Assembly: GCF_009758415.1 (NCBI RefSeq)
Contig: NZ_WQRF01000001.1
Coordinates: 1,054,001 to 1,118,000 of the forward strand
DNA: 64,000 nucleotides
Source of the DNA: Devosia marina
GTDB taxonomy: Bacteria; Pseudomonadota; Alphaproteobacteria; Rhizobiales; Devosiaceae
Direction of reading: 5' to 3'
How positions within the stretch are numbered: position 1 is the first letter of the stretch; every line of letters begins with the position of its first letter. Position numbers and translations under genes: made by a program. This document shows, piece after piece, positions 1 to 9,054 of this stretch. The notes under the pieces were generated by a model. It made no database searches and was not told the DNA's origin. It saw only the letters and a list, made by a program, of their open reading frames with translations.

Positions 1-335
1 CTGGGCATGCGACCAAGGTAGATGTTCTCAGCGACCGTAAGGTGCGGGGCGAGCAACAACTCCTGGTAGATGATCGCCACGCCCATGCGCATCATCAGCA
101 ATGGCGACGTGTAGTCGACCCTGGTGCCAAATAGGCTGATCTCGCCCTCGTCAGCCTTGTAGGCACCCGAGAGGATTTTCATCAGGGTGCTTTTGCCGGC
201 ACCATTCTCACCCACCAGCGCGAGGACCTCACCCCGATCGAGCGAAATGTTCACGCCATCCAAGGCGGTGACGCCAGGGAAGCGCTTCGTGATGTTGGTC
301 ATCGAAAGTGCGGAAGCCGATTGGGTCGCCATCAT
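1..335 (-). CDS. Sugar ABC transporter ATP-binding protein, N-terminal part (runs off window)
   Basis: The reverse strand encodes the first ~110 residues of an RbsA/XylG-type ATPase that energises import of a sugar-like solute. Visible are the A-loop region [17 protein letters not shown], the Walker A motif GENGAGKST and the Q-loop region [18 protein letters not shown]. The start is a double ATG (335 or 332) with a GGAAAG Shine-Dalgarno upstream. The rest of the protein and the permease and binding-protein genes lie left of the window. It points the same way as the GH88 gene upstream, so it may belong to the same catabolic locus, but no LacI-type operator is visible in its own 170-bp leader. 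Family certain, substrate unknown. Confidence 0.9.
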   Translation of the reverse strand, partial: MMATQSASALSMTNITKRFPGVTALDGVNISLDRGEVLALVGENGAGKSTLMKILSGAYKADEGEISLFGTRVDYTSPLLMMRMGVAIIYQELLLAPHLTVAENIYLGRMP

Positions 336-507
336 TGCATTCTTTCCGGTCGTACTCGCATTCAGTATTGGCAGCCTCGCAGCCAGTCCCGCAGCGCCGA
401 CGACGGCGCCAGGGAGGGGATAGCGCCGCCGCCGGCCTGCAGGCTGCGCCACCTTGCCATCTCGCTTTGGTCGAGAGGCTGGCAAGGCGGCGGAAGCCCG
501 CCTTGGC

Positions 508-1629
508 CTACGTGGTCGAAAGACGCTGCTGCAGGCGCATCAGAGCCTTCAGGTAGTAGTAGTCGCCGTACATCGCGGACTCATCGATCCCGAGGCCGTG
601 CGGCAGATCCGCCGTCGAATGCAGCAGCAAACCACCTTCGTCCTGGTCGTTGGCGCAGGTGTCGAAGAGCGCGTAGAGGAGCCGGGAAGCTGTATCCAGG
701 TACGATCGGTTACCCGTCACATCGTAGAGCTTGATCAAGCCGAAACTGGCGATCGCGCCGGCGGATGCATCCTTGTACGGCAGGTCGTCGGGAGCCTGGA
801 AATCCCACGGCGGCACACCGTCGCCTGGAAGCTGATCCAGGAAATACGCCGCGGCACATTCGCTGGCCTTCAGATATTCATCGTCCTTGAGCATGCCCGC
901 CAGCATTGCGAACCCAGCAATGGCCCAAGCCTGGCCACGAGCCCAAGTCGTTTCCGGCGCATGGCCCTGATAGGTGTCACCGGCGATAGGCTCGCCGGTT
1001 CCCGGGGCGAAGCGGAACATGTGGTAGACCGAGCCATTGTCGCGCACGATGTGCCGGAGGGTTTTGCCAGCCTGCCCACGGACGACATCCAGAAGCTCGG
1101 GCTCAGCACCCTGATCGACCGCCCAGACGATCAATGGAAGGTTCATGAGGGTGTCGACTAGGACGTTCCCACTCCAGTCCTCTCCACCGAAGAAACCCCA
1201 ACCCGGAATATAGCCGGCCTCGGGAATATACTGACCGGCCAAAGCCCGCGCTGCCTGGATAGCGGCGAGCCTGTACTGCTCATTGCCCTTCAGCTGCCAG
1301 CCCTTGATTGCGCTGGGCACAAACATGAAGCCAAGATCGTGATTGTTGCTGTCGTCGGCCCGCGGAAGAAGACGGTCGGTGAAGTGGATCGCACGCTCCA
1401 ACGTGGCGGCGTCGCCGCTGCGTTCGTAGGCGAGCCAGAGAAGCCCAGCCCAAAAGCCGCCAGTCCACACACCGTCAGGCGTGAACTTCCACTGCTTCTT
1501 CTCAGTGATGTGCGGGAAATCCACCACCACTCCATCGATCTTCTGAACGCGACGCACAGCCTGGTCGATCGCTTCGGATACCCAAGCTCGGTCTGTTTCA
1601 GCCACGGGGTTCAAATTGGTTTTGGACAA
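508..1629 (-). CDS. Glycoside hydrolase family 88 (unsaturated glucuronyl hydrolase-like)
   Basis: A 373-residue protein with the GH88/GH105 alpha-barrel pattern. These enzymes remove unsaturated uronic acids from oligosaccharides by hydrating the double bond. The motif [22 protein letters not shown] is near the N-terminus. The two acidic residues expected of the family appear in NNHDLGFMF and [12 protein letters not shown]. The reading frame stays open upstream to 1740, but that extension runs through a LacI-type operator (1651-1664). I therefore prefer the TTG at 1629, which has GAGGT seven bases upstream; a GTG at 1605 is an alternative. There is no signal peptide, so it is cytoplasmic. 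It lies downstream of a GMC oxidoreductase but has its own operator pair, so it probably also has its own promoter. Exact substrate unknown. Confidence 0.85.
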   Translation of the reverse strand: MSKTNLNPVAETDRAWVSEAIDQAVRRVQKIDGVVVDFPHITEKKQWKFTPDGVWTGGFWAGLLWLAYERSGDAATLERAIHFTDRLLPRADDSNNHDLGFMFVPSAIKGWQLKGNEQYRLAAIQAARALAGQYIPEAGYIPGWGFFGGEDWSGNVLVDTLMNLPLIVWAVDQGAEPELLDVVRGQAGKTLRHIVRDNGSVYHMFRFAPGTGEPIAGDTYQGHAPETTWARGQAWAIAGFAMLAGMLKDDEYLKASECAAAYFLDQLPGDGVPPWDFQAPDDLPYKDASAGAIASFGLIKLYDVTGNRSYLDTASRLLYALFDTCANDQDEGGLLLHSTADLPHGLGIDESAMYGDYYYLKALMRLQQRLSTT

Positions 1630-1650
1630 GAGCCGACCTCGCAAGTTTCC

Positions 1651-1664
1651 AGAAAACGATTTCT
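1651..1664. promoter_or_regulatory. LacI-type operator 1 (AGAAAACGATTTCT)
   Basis: Fourteen-base near-palindrome centred on CG, 22 bp in front of the proposed GH88 start. It matches the AGAAATCGNTTTCT motif found at eight other sites in the first 11.3 kb. Likely bound by the LacI regulator encoded at 9055-10095 (inferred from distribution). Confidence 0.75.
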
Positions 1665-1750
1665 TTAGGTGACACTGATATGACGAAGGCTTGTTGTCAA
1701 TAGCCTTGTTCTGCGCTGAAAACAGGAATTTTATAGGCAAAGAGAAAGTA

Positions 1751-1764
1751 AGAAACCGATTTCT
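1751..1764. promoter_or_regulatory. LacI-type operator 2 (AGAAACCGATTTCT)
   Basis: Second copy of the motif, 100 bp upstream of operator 1 and 7 bp from the end of the upstream GMC gene. The pair could allow looping over the GH88 promoter. Confidence 0.75.
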
Positions 1765-1771
1765 TGCAGGC

Positions 1772-3370
1772 TTATGGAGTCGCTACGAAATCCGCGCCAC
1801 GTTCTGCAATCATGATCGTTGCGGCGTTTGTATTTCCGCTCACCACAGTCGGCATAATCGATGCATCAACAACGCGTAGCCCCTCAAGGCCACGTACCCG
1901 AAGTCGATCATCAACTACCGCCATTGAGTCATTCCCCATCTTGCAGGTGCCGGAGAGGTGGTAATTGGAATCCACGTGCTGACGGATCCAATCCTCGATC
2001 TCATCGTCAGAATTGATGTTGGGACCCGGCGCGTACTCGGAGGCACGGTAAGGATCGAACGCGGATTGCGCGAATATCTTGCGCCCAATCTTCACCCCCT
2101 CCCGCATCGTATGGAGGTCGATCTCGCGCTCGAAATAACGGGGGTCAATTTCCGGCGCTGCCATCGGATCCGAGGAGCGGATCATCACAGCACCCCGACT
2201 CTCCGGACGCTGCAAAGTGAAAACGACCATGTAGCCGTGCTCTGGCACGATCTTGCGGCCACTATCCTCGTACATCAGCATGGTCATGAAGTATTGCAGG
2301 TCGGGCGCAACTAGCCCCGGGCGCGACCGAACAAACGCCATCACTTCGAGACCGTTATTCGCGGCAGGACCGCCGCCGGTGATCAGATACTGGCCCAGCG
2401 CCCTCGCCTTGGCGAAGAGAGACACATTGGAATAGTAGCTAATCGGAACCGAGGACCGCTGCTTGACGCCGCCGATGCCAGGATGGTCCTGGAGATTTCG
2501 CCCCACGCCCGGAAGGTCGTGAACGACTGGGATCCCCAAGTCTTGAAGGTGCGCCGGATCACCGACCCCAGACAGTTGCAAGAGCTGTGGCGAATTCACA
2601 GCGCCGCCGCAGAGGATAACCTCGCGGGTCGCCCGAATCCGACGCGTTGTTCCGCGACTGACGTACTCGACCGCAACCGCCTTCTTCCCGTCGAAAATGA
2701 CTTTAGTGGCATGTGACTTGGTGAGAACGCGCAGGTTGGGACGGGACAGTGCTGGCCACAGGAACGCGCGCGAGCTGCTCCAGCGCTTATTCTCGGCCAT
2801 GGTGCTATCGGTCGGCCCCACGCCCTCCTGATCACCGCCGCCATTGAAATCCTGGTTGTCCTCGAGACCATACTGCCGGCAGGCGTCATAGAATGCCTTG
2901 GCGTACGGATGAACGACACCCCTGCGCGTCACCCGCAATGGGCCAGAATGCCCCCGAGCCGACCCACCATTCGCTTCAAACGATTCCGACTTCTTGAAGT
3001 ACGGCAGGCAATCCTCGAACGACCACCCCCGGTTTCCAAGTTGAGCCCAGTGATCAAAATCAGACCGATCGCCTCGCACGTAAACCATGCCGTTGACCGA
3101 GCTCGAACCGCCAAGCACCTTGCCGCGGGGCGAATGAATTTTGCGACCGCCAAGATTGTGCTGAGGAGCCGTCGCATAGCCCCAGTCAACCTCGCCAGTT
3201 TCCATAAGCTGCAAGAAGCCCGCAGGCATGCTGATAAAGATACTGCGGTCATTGCCGCCGGCCTCCAGCAACGCAACTTTAGTGTTGGGATTTTCTGACA
3301 GACGCCCCGCCATTACGCAGCCGGCAGACCCAGCGCCCACGACGATGAAGTCAACTACGTCTTCAGTCAT
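1772..3370 (-). CDS. GMC family FAD-dependent oxidoreductase (choline/alcohol dehydrogenase-like)
   Basis: A 532-residue flavoprotein expected to oxidise a primary alcohol to the aldehyde. The Rossmann FAD motif [15 protein letters not shown] lies at residues ~10-25. GMC signature 1 ([14 protein letters not shown]) and signature 2 ([15 protein letters not shown]) are present. The C-terminal catalytic histidine region reads [10 protein letters not shown], followed by [12 protein letters not shown]. Length is normal for the family. An AGGAGG-like sequence precedes the ATG at 3370. It is transcribed divergently from the enoyl-CoA hydratase gene across a 180-bp region that holds two operators. 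It is paralogous to the GMC gene at 7190-8779, so two alcohols or two steps may be handled. Electron acceptor and substrate cannot be read from sequence. Confidence 0.9.
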   Translation of the reverse strand: MTEDVVDFIVVGAGSAGCVMAGRLSENPNTKVALLEAGGNDRSIFISMPAGFLQLMETGEVDWGYATAPQHNLGGRKIHSPRGKVLGGSSSVNGMVYVRGDRSDFDHWAQLGNRGWSFEDCLPYFKKSESFEANGGSARGHSGPLRVTRRGVVHPYAKAFYDACRQYGLEDNQDFNGGGDQEGVGPTDSTMAENKRWSSSRAFLWPALSRPNLRVLTKSHATKVIFDGKKAVAVEYVSRGTTRRIRATREVILCGGAVNSPQLLQLSGVGDPAHLQDLGIPVVHDLPGVGRNLQDHPGIGGVKQRSSVPISYYSNVSLFAKARALGQYLITGGGPAANNGLEVMAFVRSRPGLVAPDLQYFMTMLMYEDSGRKIVPEHGYMVVFTLQRPESRGAVMIRSSDPMAAPEIDPRYFEREIDLHTMREGVKIGRKIFAQSAFDPYRASEYAPGPNINSDDEIEDWIRQHVDSNYHLSGTCKMGNDSMAVVDDRLRVRGLEGLRVVDASIMPTVVSGNTNAATIMIAERGADFVATP

Positions 3371-3409
3371 ACCAATTCCTCCTGTTGACCCTCCCTTGCT
3401 AGCGGTTTG

Positions 3410-3423
3410 AGAAATCGATTTCT
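3410..3423. promoter_or_regulatory. LacI-type operator 3 (perfect palindrome AGAAATCGATTTCT)
   Basis: A perfect 14-bp palindrome 40 bp upstream of the GMC ATG. It is the best copy of the regulon motif in the window and lies in the divergent promoter region shared with the enoyl-CoA hydratase operon. Confidence 0.85.
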
Positions 3424-3506
3424 AGTGGCTCGCGATCATTTTTTCGCGCATTTCTCATACAACGTAAGCATAATGGCGCGCCGGGTTGTCCAATTGCCGT
3501 TTTGCT

Positions 3507-3520
3507 GGTAATCGTTTTCT
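3507..3520. promoter_or_regulatory. LacI-type operator 4 (GGTAATCGTTTTCT)
   Basis: Motif copy with one good half-site, 32 bp in front of the GTG start at 3553 and 97 bp from operator 3. Together the two sites bracket the divergent promoters. Confidence 0.65.
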
Positions 3521-3552
3521 CAAATTATCGCGTCACCATTCGAGGAGGAAAA

Positions 3553-4353
3553 GTGACACAGCCACAATTGGTGGAGACAGAGGTGCGTTCCGACGGAATC
3601 GCCATACTCACCCTGAGCAATCCCCCTCTAAATCTGAACACCCTGACGACCCTGGATCAACTGGTCGAAACTTGCGGTCGCCTGGCCGCTGACGACAAGG
3701 TTCGGGTTGTCATTATTACCGGTGCCGGCGATCGCGCGTTTTGTGCGGGGTCCGATATCAAGGAATTCGCTGACGTTCGCGACCAGGTAGTCGACAAGAA
3801 GCTATCGAAAGAAAACACCGCCTTCACCGCCATCGAGCAGCTCCCGATGCCAGTGATCGCCGCATTAAACGGTACAACTCTTGGCGGCGGAGCCGAGATA
3901 GCTCTCGCGTGCGATCTCCGGATCATCGACGAGAAAGCCAAGATCGGATTTCCCGAAGTTAAGCTGGGAGTCTTCCCGGGTAGCGGGGGCGTCTTCCGTC
4001 TCCCTCGCCTTGTTGGCCCATCCGTAGCCATGGAGTTGCTCTACACTGGCGATCTCGTCGACGCCAGCTACGCGTTGGGTGTGGGCCTCGTGAACCGGAT
4101 TGCCCCGGCCGGCAACACCCTAGAGGCCGCGCTTGCACTTGCCAGCGCTATCGCAAAGGGCCCCGCCCTCGCCCTTTCTCTCATCAAGGCGGGTGTTCGC
4201 GACTCCCTGTTGCAGGACACCAGGGCCGCCACAGACCGGACTCTCGCCGACAGCCATGCTGTCTTCACAGGCCCCGACATCGAGGAGGGCATCGATGCCT
4301 TCTTCGCCAAACGCAAACCCGAATTCACCGCACCAAGGAGACCCCGCCAATGA
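3553..4353 (+). CDS. Enoyl-CoA hydratase/isomerase family protein
   Basis: A crotonase-fold protein of 266 residues that would hydrate or isomerise an enoyl-CoA. The oxyanion-hole segment [14 protein letters not shown] and the second segment [16 protein letters not shown] are clear. Both glutamates used by classical hydratases are kept ([11 protein letters not shown] and [15 protein letters not shown]), so hydratase activity is plausible. The start is GTG at 3553, with AGGAGG four to five bases upstream; the frame extends to 3502 but would run through operator 4. The stop overlaps the next gene by four bases (ATGA), so translation is coupled. Partner genes suggest it acts on a CoA ester made by the downstream CoA transferase. 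Confidence 0.9.
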   Translation: MTQPQLVETEVRSDGIAILTLSNPPLNLNTLTTLDQLVETCGRLAADDKVRVVIITGAGDRAFCAGSDIKEFADVRDQVVDKKLSKENTAFTAIEQLPMPVIAALNGTTLGGGAEIALACDLRIIDEKAKIGFPEVKLGVFPGSGGVFRLPRLVGPSVAMELLYTGDLVDASYALGVGLVNRIAPAGNTLEAALALASAIAKGPALALSLIKAGVRDSLLQDTRAATDRTLADSHAVFTGPDIEEGIDAFFAKRKPEFTAPRRPRQ

Positions 4354-5603
4354 CCGCACCCCTTTCAGGAGTCCGTGTCTTGAGCCTGACGCACTATCTG
4401 CAGGGTCCTTCCTGCGTCCAATACCTTGCCGACCTTGGCGCCGACGTCATCAAGGTCGAGCGGATCGGCGGCGCCTATGAAAGGCATTGGTCTGGCGCAA
4501 AAGCCTATCTCGACGACCAGAGCGTTTTCTTCCTAATGGCCGGCCGCAATCAGCGGAGCGTGGAGATCGACCTGAGCACGCCCGAGGGAAGCGATGCCCT
4601 CTGGAAGCTAATCGAGTCAGCCGACGTTCTGGTCGAGAATTTCCGTGCCGGCACCCTCGATCGGCGAGGGTACTCCTACGAAGAGGTCAAGAAGCGCAAC
4701 CCCCGGATCGTTTACTGCTCACTGACGGGCTACGGGTCGACGGGTCCCGCCAAGTCAAAGCCTGGTCAGGATCTCTTGATCCAGTCTCTGAGTGGCCTCG
4801 CCATGCTCACTGGGCGAGCTGAGGATCCGCCGATGCCCGTCGGCACTGCAATCGTGGATCAGCACGCTGCGACCCTAGGAGCCCTCGGCATTCTGGCAGC
4901 TCTCTTGCAGCGCAATGCCACTGGTGAAGGCGTCAAGGTGGATAGCAACTTGCTCTCTGCGGCCCTCAATCTGCAGCTTGAACCGCTGAATTATCACCTC
5001 AATGGTGCAAAGCTCTGGGATCGTAGCGCCTCGGGCGTCGGCTCCCGCTTTCACCAGGCGCCCTACGGCACGTATCAAACCTCCGACGGCTGGCTGACCA
5101 TGTCGCTGTCGGATGGGGCAACACTGGCAAAAGCCTTCGAGGACGAAAAGTTCGCGTCCTGGACTCGCGACGATCAGTTCGATCACCGCGAGGAGGTCAA
5201 TTCCCGCGTCGTCGAGCACATGAAAACCAAGACAACCGCCCAATGGCAGGAAATCTTTGAAGGCCATGGCGTCTGGTACGCCGCGGTGCGCGAATACGAT
5301 GAGGTCTTGGCGGATCCTCAGGTCGCTGCAAACCAGTCTGTTATCGAATATGACGACCCCGAAGTCGGTCGCGTTCGCGTTCTTGCTCACCCGGTCCAGT
5401 ATGACGGCAAGGTGCCGGGGCTGACACGTCGCCCCCCTGCCCCCGGCGAACACACCGGAGAAGTCCTTCGGGAACTCGGGTATTCTGACGGCGACCTTGA
5501 ATCACTTCGCGCCAACAATTCCATCGGGCCGGATCGGAATTCGGTGCGCTTCGACCGGGCTTCGTCAGCGCCGGCGTCGTCCTACAGTCGCAAGAAGGCT
5601 TGA
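4350..5603 (+). CDS. CaiB/BaiF (class III) CoA-transferase
   Basis: A 417-residue family III CoA transferase, which moves CoA from a donor thioester to a carboxylic acid through an aspartyl-CoA intermediate. The N-terminal GVRVLSLTHYLQGPSCVQYL and LGADVIKVER are typical. The catalytic aspartate is in KPGQDLLIQSLSG (~residue 146). It overlaps the enoyl-CoA hydratase gene by 4 bp and ends just before a strong bidirectional terminator. In context it would activate the acid produced by the GMC dehydrogenases and the aldehyde dehydrogenase, feeding the hydratase. The actual acid and CoA donor are unknown. Confidence 0.9.
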   Translation: MTAPLSGVRVLSLTHYLQGPSCVQYLADLGADVIKVERIGGAYERHWSGAKAYLDDQSVFFLMAGRNQRSVEIDLSTPEGSDALWKLIESADVLVENFRAGTLDRRGYSYEEVKKRNPRIVYCSLTGYGSTGPAKSKPGQDLLIQSLSGLAMLTGRAEDPPMPVGTAIVDQHAATLGALGILAALLQRNATGEGVKVDSNLLSAALNLQLEPLNYHLNGAKLWDRSASGVGSRFHQAPYGTYQTSDGWLTMSLSDGATLAKAFEDEKFASWTRDDQFDHREEVNSRVVEHMKTKTTAQWQEIFEGHGVWYAAVREYDEVLADPQVAANQSVIEYDDPEVGRVRVLAHPVQYDGKVPGLTRRPPAPGEHTGEVLRELGYSDGDLESLRANNSIGPDRNSVRFDRASSAPASSYSRKKA

Positions 5604-5624
5604 GACAATCAGGTCAAACAGAAA

Positions 5625-5650
5625 GGGCGCCGCGGTTATCCGCGGCGCCC
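5625..5650. terminator. Bidirectional rho-independent terminator
   Basis: An 11-bp perfect GC-rich stem (GGGCGCCGCGG / CCGCGGCGCCC) with a TTAT loop, followed by TCTTCTTTT on the plus strand. A short T-rich stretch also follows on the minus strand. It separates the convergent CoA-transferase and aldehyde dehydrogenase genes. Confidence 0.85.
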
Positions 5651-5657
5651 TCTTCTT

Positions 5658-7160
5658 TTACGAAATCCAGTGGTTCCGCTTGCCGATGCCGACGTGAACC
5701 GACTTCACCTCTGTGTACTCCTCGACGCCCGTGAGGCCCGCCTCACGACCGACGCCAGACTGGCGGTAGCCGCCGAGCGGCTGCCCAGGACCGCCCGCGA
5801 TGGTGGTGTTGATCCAGGTGCGCCCACCGTTGACGCGACGGATCATGCCCAGCGCCTTGTCGATGTTCTTCGTCCAGATGCTGGCGGCCAAACCATACGG
5901 GGAATCGTTGGCAATCTGCACCGCTTCATCCTCGGTGCGGAAAGTCAGCGCACTCAGAACCGGGCCGAAAATTTCCTCTTGAGCCACACGCATATTGTTT
6001 TTGATGCCAACAAGAAGCGCAGGACGAAGGAAGCGGCCGCCCTCGGTGATGTTCAGACGCTCGCCGCCGAAAGCGATTTGACCACCTTCTTCCTGAGCGA
6101 GGGTGAGGTAGCTCTCGATCTTGTCGCGGTGCTGGGTCGAGACGACTGCACCCATTTGGCTCGCTTCGTCAAAGCTGTCGCCAATGCGAACGCGCTTCAG
6201 CTTCTCTGCCAATAGGGCAACGAACTCATCATGGACCTTTTCTTCGACGACCAGTCGGCTACCGCTGACGCAGCACTGTCCAGCATTGAAGCAAAGCCCA
6301 AACGCCACGCCATCGGCTGCATCTTCCAGGTCGGAGTCAGCAAAAACGATCTGGGGGTTTTTGCCACCGAGTTCCAAGCTGGTCTTTTTGAAGTTCGTCG
6401 TGCTCGCACGGACGATAGCTTCGCCGGTACGGGTGGAGCCGGTGAAGCTGATGACGTCAATATCGCGGTGCTCGGCCAAGGCCTGTCCAACTACAGGGCC
6501 GGTACCGGTAACCACATTGTAGACGCCGTCAGGAAGGCCGGCTTCCCGGAGAATATCGGCGAGAGCCAGCGTTGTGTAGGACGTCATCTCCGACGGCTTC
6601 ACGACGACCGAATTTCCCGACGCCAGGATGTACGGAATGCGCTCTGAGAGGACGATGAAAGGGAAATTCCAGGGGTTGATGAGACCCACGACCCCGACTG
6701 GCTCGCGGATCACCAGACCGAATAGATCATCGCCATAGGTATTGAAGGTTTGGCCGTGAAGCGTCTGGGCGAGACCGGCGCAATATTCGTAGTGACCCGC
6801 GCCGTCGTTGATTTCGGCGCGAGCCTGCGAGATTGGCTTGCCTGCTTCAAGCGTTTCCCAATAGGCGAGCTCTTCGGCCCGTTCGCGAATGAGGTATGCG
6901 GCTTTCACCAGAATGCGGGCACGATCTGCGCCCGGCATGCGGGACCACGAACCTCGCTCGAATACGCCACGGGCCGCTGCGACGGCATCGTTGACATCGT
7001 CAACGGTGCCAAGCGCCACTTCTGAGACGTCGACGCCGTAGCCTGGGCTCGACCGCGGGAGATACTCCATGTTGGCGCGTTCAGTGTATTGGCCATTGAT
7101 GAAAAGACCGAGCCTTTTGGGTTGCTGCGGCGGGCCGGAAAGCCTCGAGAATTCGTTCAT
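5658..7160 (-). CDS. NAD(P)-dependent aldehyde dehydrogenase (betaine-aldehyde dehydrogenase-like)
   Basis: A 500-residue ALDH superfamily enzyme converting an aldehyde to the acid. The Rossmann-type segment FTGSTRTGEAI, the catalytic glutamate in ELGGKNPQIVF and the catalytic cysteine in FNAGQCCVSGSR are intact. The C-terminal motif EEIFGPVLSAL is present. I choose the ATG at 7160 because GGAG lies six bases upstream; an in-frame TTG at 7172 is possible. It follows the second GMC gene with a 29-bp gap, so the two form an operon controlled from the operators near 8.8 kb. The natural chain is alcohol to aldehyde (GMC) to acid (this enzyme). Confidence 0.93.
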   Translation of the reverse strand: MNEFSRLSGPPQQPKRLGLFINGQYTERANMEYLPRSSPGYGVDVSEVALGTVDDVNDAVAAARGVFERGSWSRMPGADRARILVKAAYLIRERAEELAYWETLEAGKPISQARAEINDGAGHYEYCAGLAQTLHGQTFNTYGDDLFGLVIREPVGVVGLINPWNFPFIVLSERIPYILASGNSVVVKPSEMTSYTTLALADILREAGLPDGVYNVVTGTGPVVGQALAEHRDIDVISFTGSTRTGEAIVRASTTNFKKTSLELGGKNPQIVFADSDLEDAADGVAFGLCFNAGQCCVSGSRLVVEEKVHDEFVALLAEKLKRVRIGDSFDEASQMGAVVSTQHRDKIESYLTLAQEEGGQIAFGGERLNITEGGRFLRPALLVGIKNNMRVAQEEIFGPVLSALTFRTEDEAVQIANDSPYGLAASIWTKNIDKALGMIRRVNGGRTWINTTIAGGPGQPLGGYRQSGVGREAGLTGVEEYTEVKSVHVGIGKRNHWIS

Positions 7161-7189
7161 GGTGAACTCCAATCGATTGTCGGTTTGGG

Positions 7190-8779
7190 TTAGTGGTGTG
7201 TGGCGCGAAGCAGGTCGGCGCCCTTTTCTCCGATCATGATCGTCGGAGCGTTCGTGTTCCCGCTGGGCAAGACAGGCATCACCGAGCTGTCGATGACGCG
7301 CAGCCCCTCGACACCCCGGACCCTGAGCCTCGAGTCGACGACGGCGGCATCGTCCGACCCCATTTTACAGGTGCCGACCGGGTGATAGTCGCAGCAAGCA
7401 TATTGGCGGACGTAGTCCATGATCTCCGCATCGGTCTGCGCCGCACTGCCTGGCAGCCGCTCATGTTCGAGTACGGCCCCCATGGCTGGTTGAGCGAGGA
7501 TCGAGCGGATCTTTCTGACCGAAGCGATGGCCATCTCACGATCGTAGGGATCAGCAAGGTAGTTCGGATCGATGAGCGGATCGTCGCCCGCTATCCCTGA
7601 CCGAAGACGCACAGACCCCCGGCTCTTCGGCCGCAGGAAGGTGGAATTGACTGTGAAGCCGTGCCCCTCAATCTGGGTCTGGCCGCCACGCACGACGGTC
7701 GCGGGCGCAACGTGAATTTGCAGGTTTGGGCGCGTCTCGCCTGGAGTGGTCGCGAAGCACGCCCCCTCAACAATTACGGCGGCGGCCGGACCGCTTCGGA
7801 AAAGCATCCATTGGATGCCGTGAGGAATTGATCGCGGAAACTTGTCCTGTCCGTCGTAACCAAGCCGATCTCGTGTCTGCAGGTGAACGTTCGTGCAGAC
7901 ATGATCCTGCAAGTTCTTTCCGACGCCTGGGAGGTCGTGCACCGGATTAATGCCAAGCGATTTCAGCTCGGTCGCCGAACCTATTCCTGACAGCATCAAA
8001 AGTTTGGGGGAGTTGATCGCACCAGCGGAGACTACAACCTCTCGCCCTGCCTTAACAAAACTCCTCTTGCCACCAGATAGGTATTCCACCCCAGCGGCGC
8101 GCTTTCCTTCGAATACGATCCTAGACACCTGGGCGCCGGTGACGACCCTCAGATTGGGGCGACCCTTTGCGGGCCTTAGAAACGAGACGGCCGAAGACCG
8201 GCGGCGCCCGCTACGACATGTCACCTGATAGAAGCCGGTGCCGTATTGGGTCTCGCCATTGAAGTCTGAGTTGAAGGGAAGACCCTCTTCCTGAGCTGCC
8301 TTCACGAAAGCCCGGGAAATAGCGTGAGGTGACAGCTGATCCGAAACCCACAGCGGCCCGCCTGTGCCGTGGTAATGATTGACCAGCCTGTCGTTGTCTT
8401 CCGATCGAACGAAATAGGGTAGGACGTCCTCGTAGGACCACCCCTCGTTGCCCATCGCGGCCCAGCCGTCATAGTCTTCCTTCTGACAGCGGATATAGAC
8501 CATGGCGTTGATTGAGCTGGACCCGCCCAAGGTTCGACCCTGCGGATACCAGACCTCTCGATTGTCGAGGTGCTTTTGCGGTACAGTGTGAAAGCGCCAA
8601 TTAACGCCCTTCCCGAAGAGCTTCCCGAGCCCGCCGGGGATGTGGATCATGGGATGCCAATCTCTTGAGCCCGCCTCAAGCAGAAGAACACGGGTTCTGC
8701 CATCCTCGCTCAACCTGTTTGCGAGCACGCAACCCGCCGAACCGCCACCGACGACTATGAAGTCCCACTGGATATCCAA
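7190..8779 (-). CDS. GMC family FAD-dependent oxidoreductase, second copy
   Basis: A 529-residue paralogue of the GMC enzyme at 1772-3370. The FAD motif VVGGGSAGCVLANRL is at the N-terminus. GGSSSINAMVYIRC (signature 1), GAINSPKLLMLSGIG (signature 2) and the histidine region DYHPVGTCKMG then VLPSGNTNAPTIM follow. The open frame extends upstream to 8848, but a TTG at 8779 has GGAGGG five bases upstream, while the longer version would include an operator, so I use 8779. It is co-transcribed with the aldehyde dehydrogenase and divergent from lacI. Substrate unknown. Confidence 0.9.
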   Translation of the reverse strand: MDIQWDFIVVGGGSAGCVLANRLSEDGRTRVLLLEAGSRDWHPMIHIPGGLGKLFGKGVNWRFHTVPQKHLDNREVWYPQGRTLGGSSSINAMVYIRCQKEDYDGWAAMGNEGWSYEDVLPYFVRSEDNDRLVNHYHGTGGPLWVSDQLSPHAISRAFVKAAQEEGLPFNSDFNGETQYGTGFYQVTCRSGRRRSSAVSFLRPAKGRPNLRVVTGAQVSRIVFEGKRAAGVEYLSGGKRSFVKAGREVVVSAGAINSPKLLMLSGIGSATELKSLGINPVHDLPGVGKNLQDHVCTNVHLQTRDRLGYDGQDKFPRSIPHGIQWMLFRSGPAAAVIVEGACFATTPGETRPNLQIHVAPATVVRGGQTQIEGHGFTVNSTFLRPKSRGSVRLRSGIAGDDPLIDPNYLADPYDREMAIASVRKIRSILAQPAMGAVLEHERLPGSAAQTDAEIMDYVRQYACCDYHPVGTCKMGSDDAAVVDSRLRVRGVEGLRVIDSSVMPVLPSGNTNAPTIMIGEKGADLLRATHH

Positions 8780-8797
8780 TCCGACCCTCCCAGCTTG

Positions 8798-8811
8798 CGA
8801 AATCGTTTTCT
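8798..8811. promoter_or_regulatory. LacI-type operator 5 (CGAAATCGTTTTCT)
   Basis: Motif copy 18 bp upstream of the proposed start of the second GMC gene. It sits inside a slightly longer palindrome (GCGAAATCGTTTTCTTCGC). Confidence 0.75.
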
Positions 8812-8873
8812 TCGCAACTTCAGGAAGAAAACCCCGCAATTCAGTCAAAACAATGTTCGTGATAGAGCTTTTA

Positions 8874-8887
8874 AGAAATCGTTCTCT
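8874..8887. promoter_or_regulatory. LacI-type operator 6 (AGAAATCGTTCTCT)
   Basis: Middle copy in the divergent GMC/lacI promoter region, 76 bp from operator 5. Consistent with control of both directions. Confidence 0.75.
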
Positions 8888-8982
8888 CAGATATGCTCGA
8901 AATGGTCAACCGCTTCTGCGTTGTCATCGGCAGTTCGGCAGATTCCGGCGAGATTGACGCCGAACGACGAAGCGATTGGTCT

Positions 8983-8996
8983 GGAAACCGATTTCT
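8983..8996. promoter_or_regulatory. LacI-type operator 7 (GGAAACCGATTTCT)
   Basis: Copy closest to lacI, 58 bp in front of its ATG. It suggests autoregulation. Confidence 0.7.
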
Positions 8997-9054
8997 TGGC
9001 CCTTGCGCGCGCGGCTTTAGAACCATAGTGATCAATCTCGACGCGGAGAACATC

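Noticed and set aside
483..507. Hairpin CAAGGCGG/CCGCCTTG as terminator of the GH88 gene
   Set aside because: An 8-bp stem exists directly after the stop, but no T-run follows on the minus strand.
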